A stretch of 64,000 nucleotides of DNA from Firmicutes bacterium TM09-10 (GTDB lineage: Bacteria; Bacillota; Clostridia; Lachnospirales; Lachnospiraceae). Shown piece after piece: positions 63,434-64,000 of the stretch. The notes under the pieces are model-generated. The model had not been told where the DNA came from, did not search any database, and saw only the letters and a program-made list of their open reading frames with translations. Location of the stretch: positions 1-64,000 of the forward strand of contig QUKC01000011.1 of NCBI GenBank assembly GCA_003481005.1, given 5' to 3'. Positions within the stretch are counted from its first letter, which is position 1, and each line of letters begins with the position of its first letter. Made by a program: the position numbers and the translations under genes.

Positions 63434-64000
63434 ATGTCTTATTTTCAGGATGCGTCACCGGAATCGCTGGGGATCAGTTCCGGGGGAATTCTCCGGTTTC
63501 TGGACCGGATGGAGGAAAAGAACATCGAACTGCACAGCTTTATGGTGGTGCGGCATGGAAAATGTGCGGCAAAGGGCTGGTGGAAGCCGTATGCACCGGA
63601 GCTTGCGCACCCGCTGTATTCCTTTGGCAAAACCCTGACGGCAACGGCCATCGGTTTTGCACGACAGGAAAAAATCCTGTCACTGGAGGAACGGTTAGTG
63701 GATCTTTTCCCGGAGCTTCTGCCGAAGGAGCCGTCAGAAAATCTGCAGAAGGCCACACTCTGGCATCTTCTGACCATGAGCTGCGGACATGAGACAGAGA
63801 TAGATATGGAATCCCCCGACTGGATCCGGGAGTTTTTACAGCATCCATTTTTACACGAGCCGGGAACCTTTTATAAATACAATACGGCGGGCACAAATAT
63901 GCTGGCGGCTGTGTTGAAGAGAAAAACAGGCTGCGATGTGACGGAATTTTTAAAGCCCCGTCTGTTGGAACCCCTCGGCATCACCTCTCTGACCTGTTCG
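63434..64000 (+). CDS. Beta-lactamase-family serine hydrolase (3' truncated by window)
   Basis: 189 codons are visible and the frame is open at the window edge. The class C beta-lactamase/esterase pattern is present: YSFGKTLTATAIGFA with the S-x-x-K catalytic pair (about residue 64), the LTMSCGHE block and a KYNTAGTNML segment in the place of the Y-x-N motif. No signal peptide is seen at the N-terminus (MSYFQDASPESLGISSGGIL), so it is probably cytoplasmic and more like EstB-type esterases than a true beta-lactamase. The ribosome binding site is GAGGAGG. Confidence 0.88.
   Translation, partial: MSYFQDASPESLGISSGGILRFLDRMEEKNIELHSFMVVRHGKCAAKGWWKPYAPELAHPLYSFGKTLTATAIGFARQEKILSLEERLVDLFPELLPKEPSENLQKATLWHLLTMSCGHETEIDMESPDWIREFLQHPFLHEPGTFYKYNTAGTNMLAAVLKRKTGCDVTEFLKPRLLEPLGITSLTCS

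Overview
The window looks like a chromosome segment of a Gram-positive gut-type Clostridia (Lachnospiraceae or a close relative). This is inferred from the strong AGGAGG ribosome binding sites, the CD1871A-type CXXC peptide next to an NapH-like ferredoxin and a TlpA-like lipoprotein, the EFR1 flavodoxin-ferredoxin, and a Tn1549-like conjugation module. No rRNA, tRNA or CRISPR array was seen.

Region 1 (1-3.3 kb) is host sequence: sfsA, an ASCH-domain gene, a macro-domain remnant, an S51-type peptidase, a SAM methyltransferase, and the 5' half of an HD-domain gene. Region 2 (3312-29201) is a complete integrative conjugative element (ICE) of about 25.9 kb, visibly richer in G+C than its flanks. 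It is inserted inside the HD-domain gene, whose 3' half resumes at 29202. The two ends are imperfect inverted repeats sharing the pentamer ATATG, and a large serine recombinase lies at the right end. The ICE encodes an AT-hook ParB-like protein, ArdA, PcfB, VirD4, Maff2 pilin-like, VirB6-like, SpoVG-like, two DNA methyltransferases, PrgI, VirB4, an NlpC/P60 hydrolase, DUF4315, DUF4366, MobC, a MobP-type relaxase, a sigma factor and the recombinase. An AT-richer two-component/lipoprotein cargo lies at 21.9-25.8 kb. Thirteen copies of a palindrome (core GRGACA-NNN-TGTCCC) punctuate the whole ICE, and I saw none outside it. They are candidate binding sites for the ICE's ParB-like protein.

Region 3 (29.2-34.2 kb) is a patchwork of remnants (acetyltransferase, DUF4160/DUF2442 pair), a Schlafen/AlbA_2 regulator, and a divergent EFR1/Rrf2 pair. 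Region 4 (34.2-52.5 kb) is an 18-kb single-strand operon that looks like an anti-phage system related to class 1 DISARM and Druantia. It holds a small XRE regulator, a DrmD-like SNF2 helicase, a 1602-aa Eco57I-type DNA methyltransferase, an FRG-domain protein, a DUF262 DGQHR protein, a 2107-aa DUF1998 helicase with a C-terminal Vsr-like nuclease-fold region, and a RelE-like/UvrD helicase fusion. This is the most likely new system in the window. A second AlbA_2 gene follows, and both AlbA_2 genes are bracketed by copies of a GGTC-rich intergenic repeat.

Region 5 (55.5-64 kb) is again ordinary host sequence. A leftward operon encodes a response regulator, its sensor kinase and a UvrA-like ABC protein. 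It diverges from a rightward CD1871A, membrane ferredoxin and TlpA-like operon, followed by a DUF362 ferredoxin protein and the start of a beta-lactamase-family gene that runs off the window.
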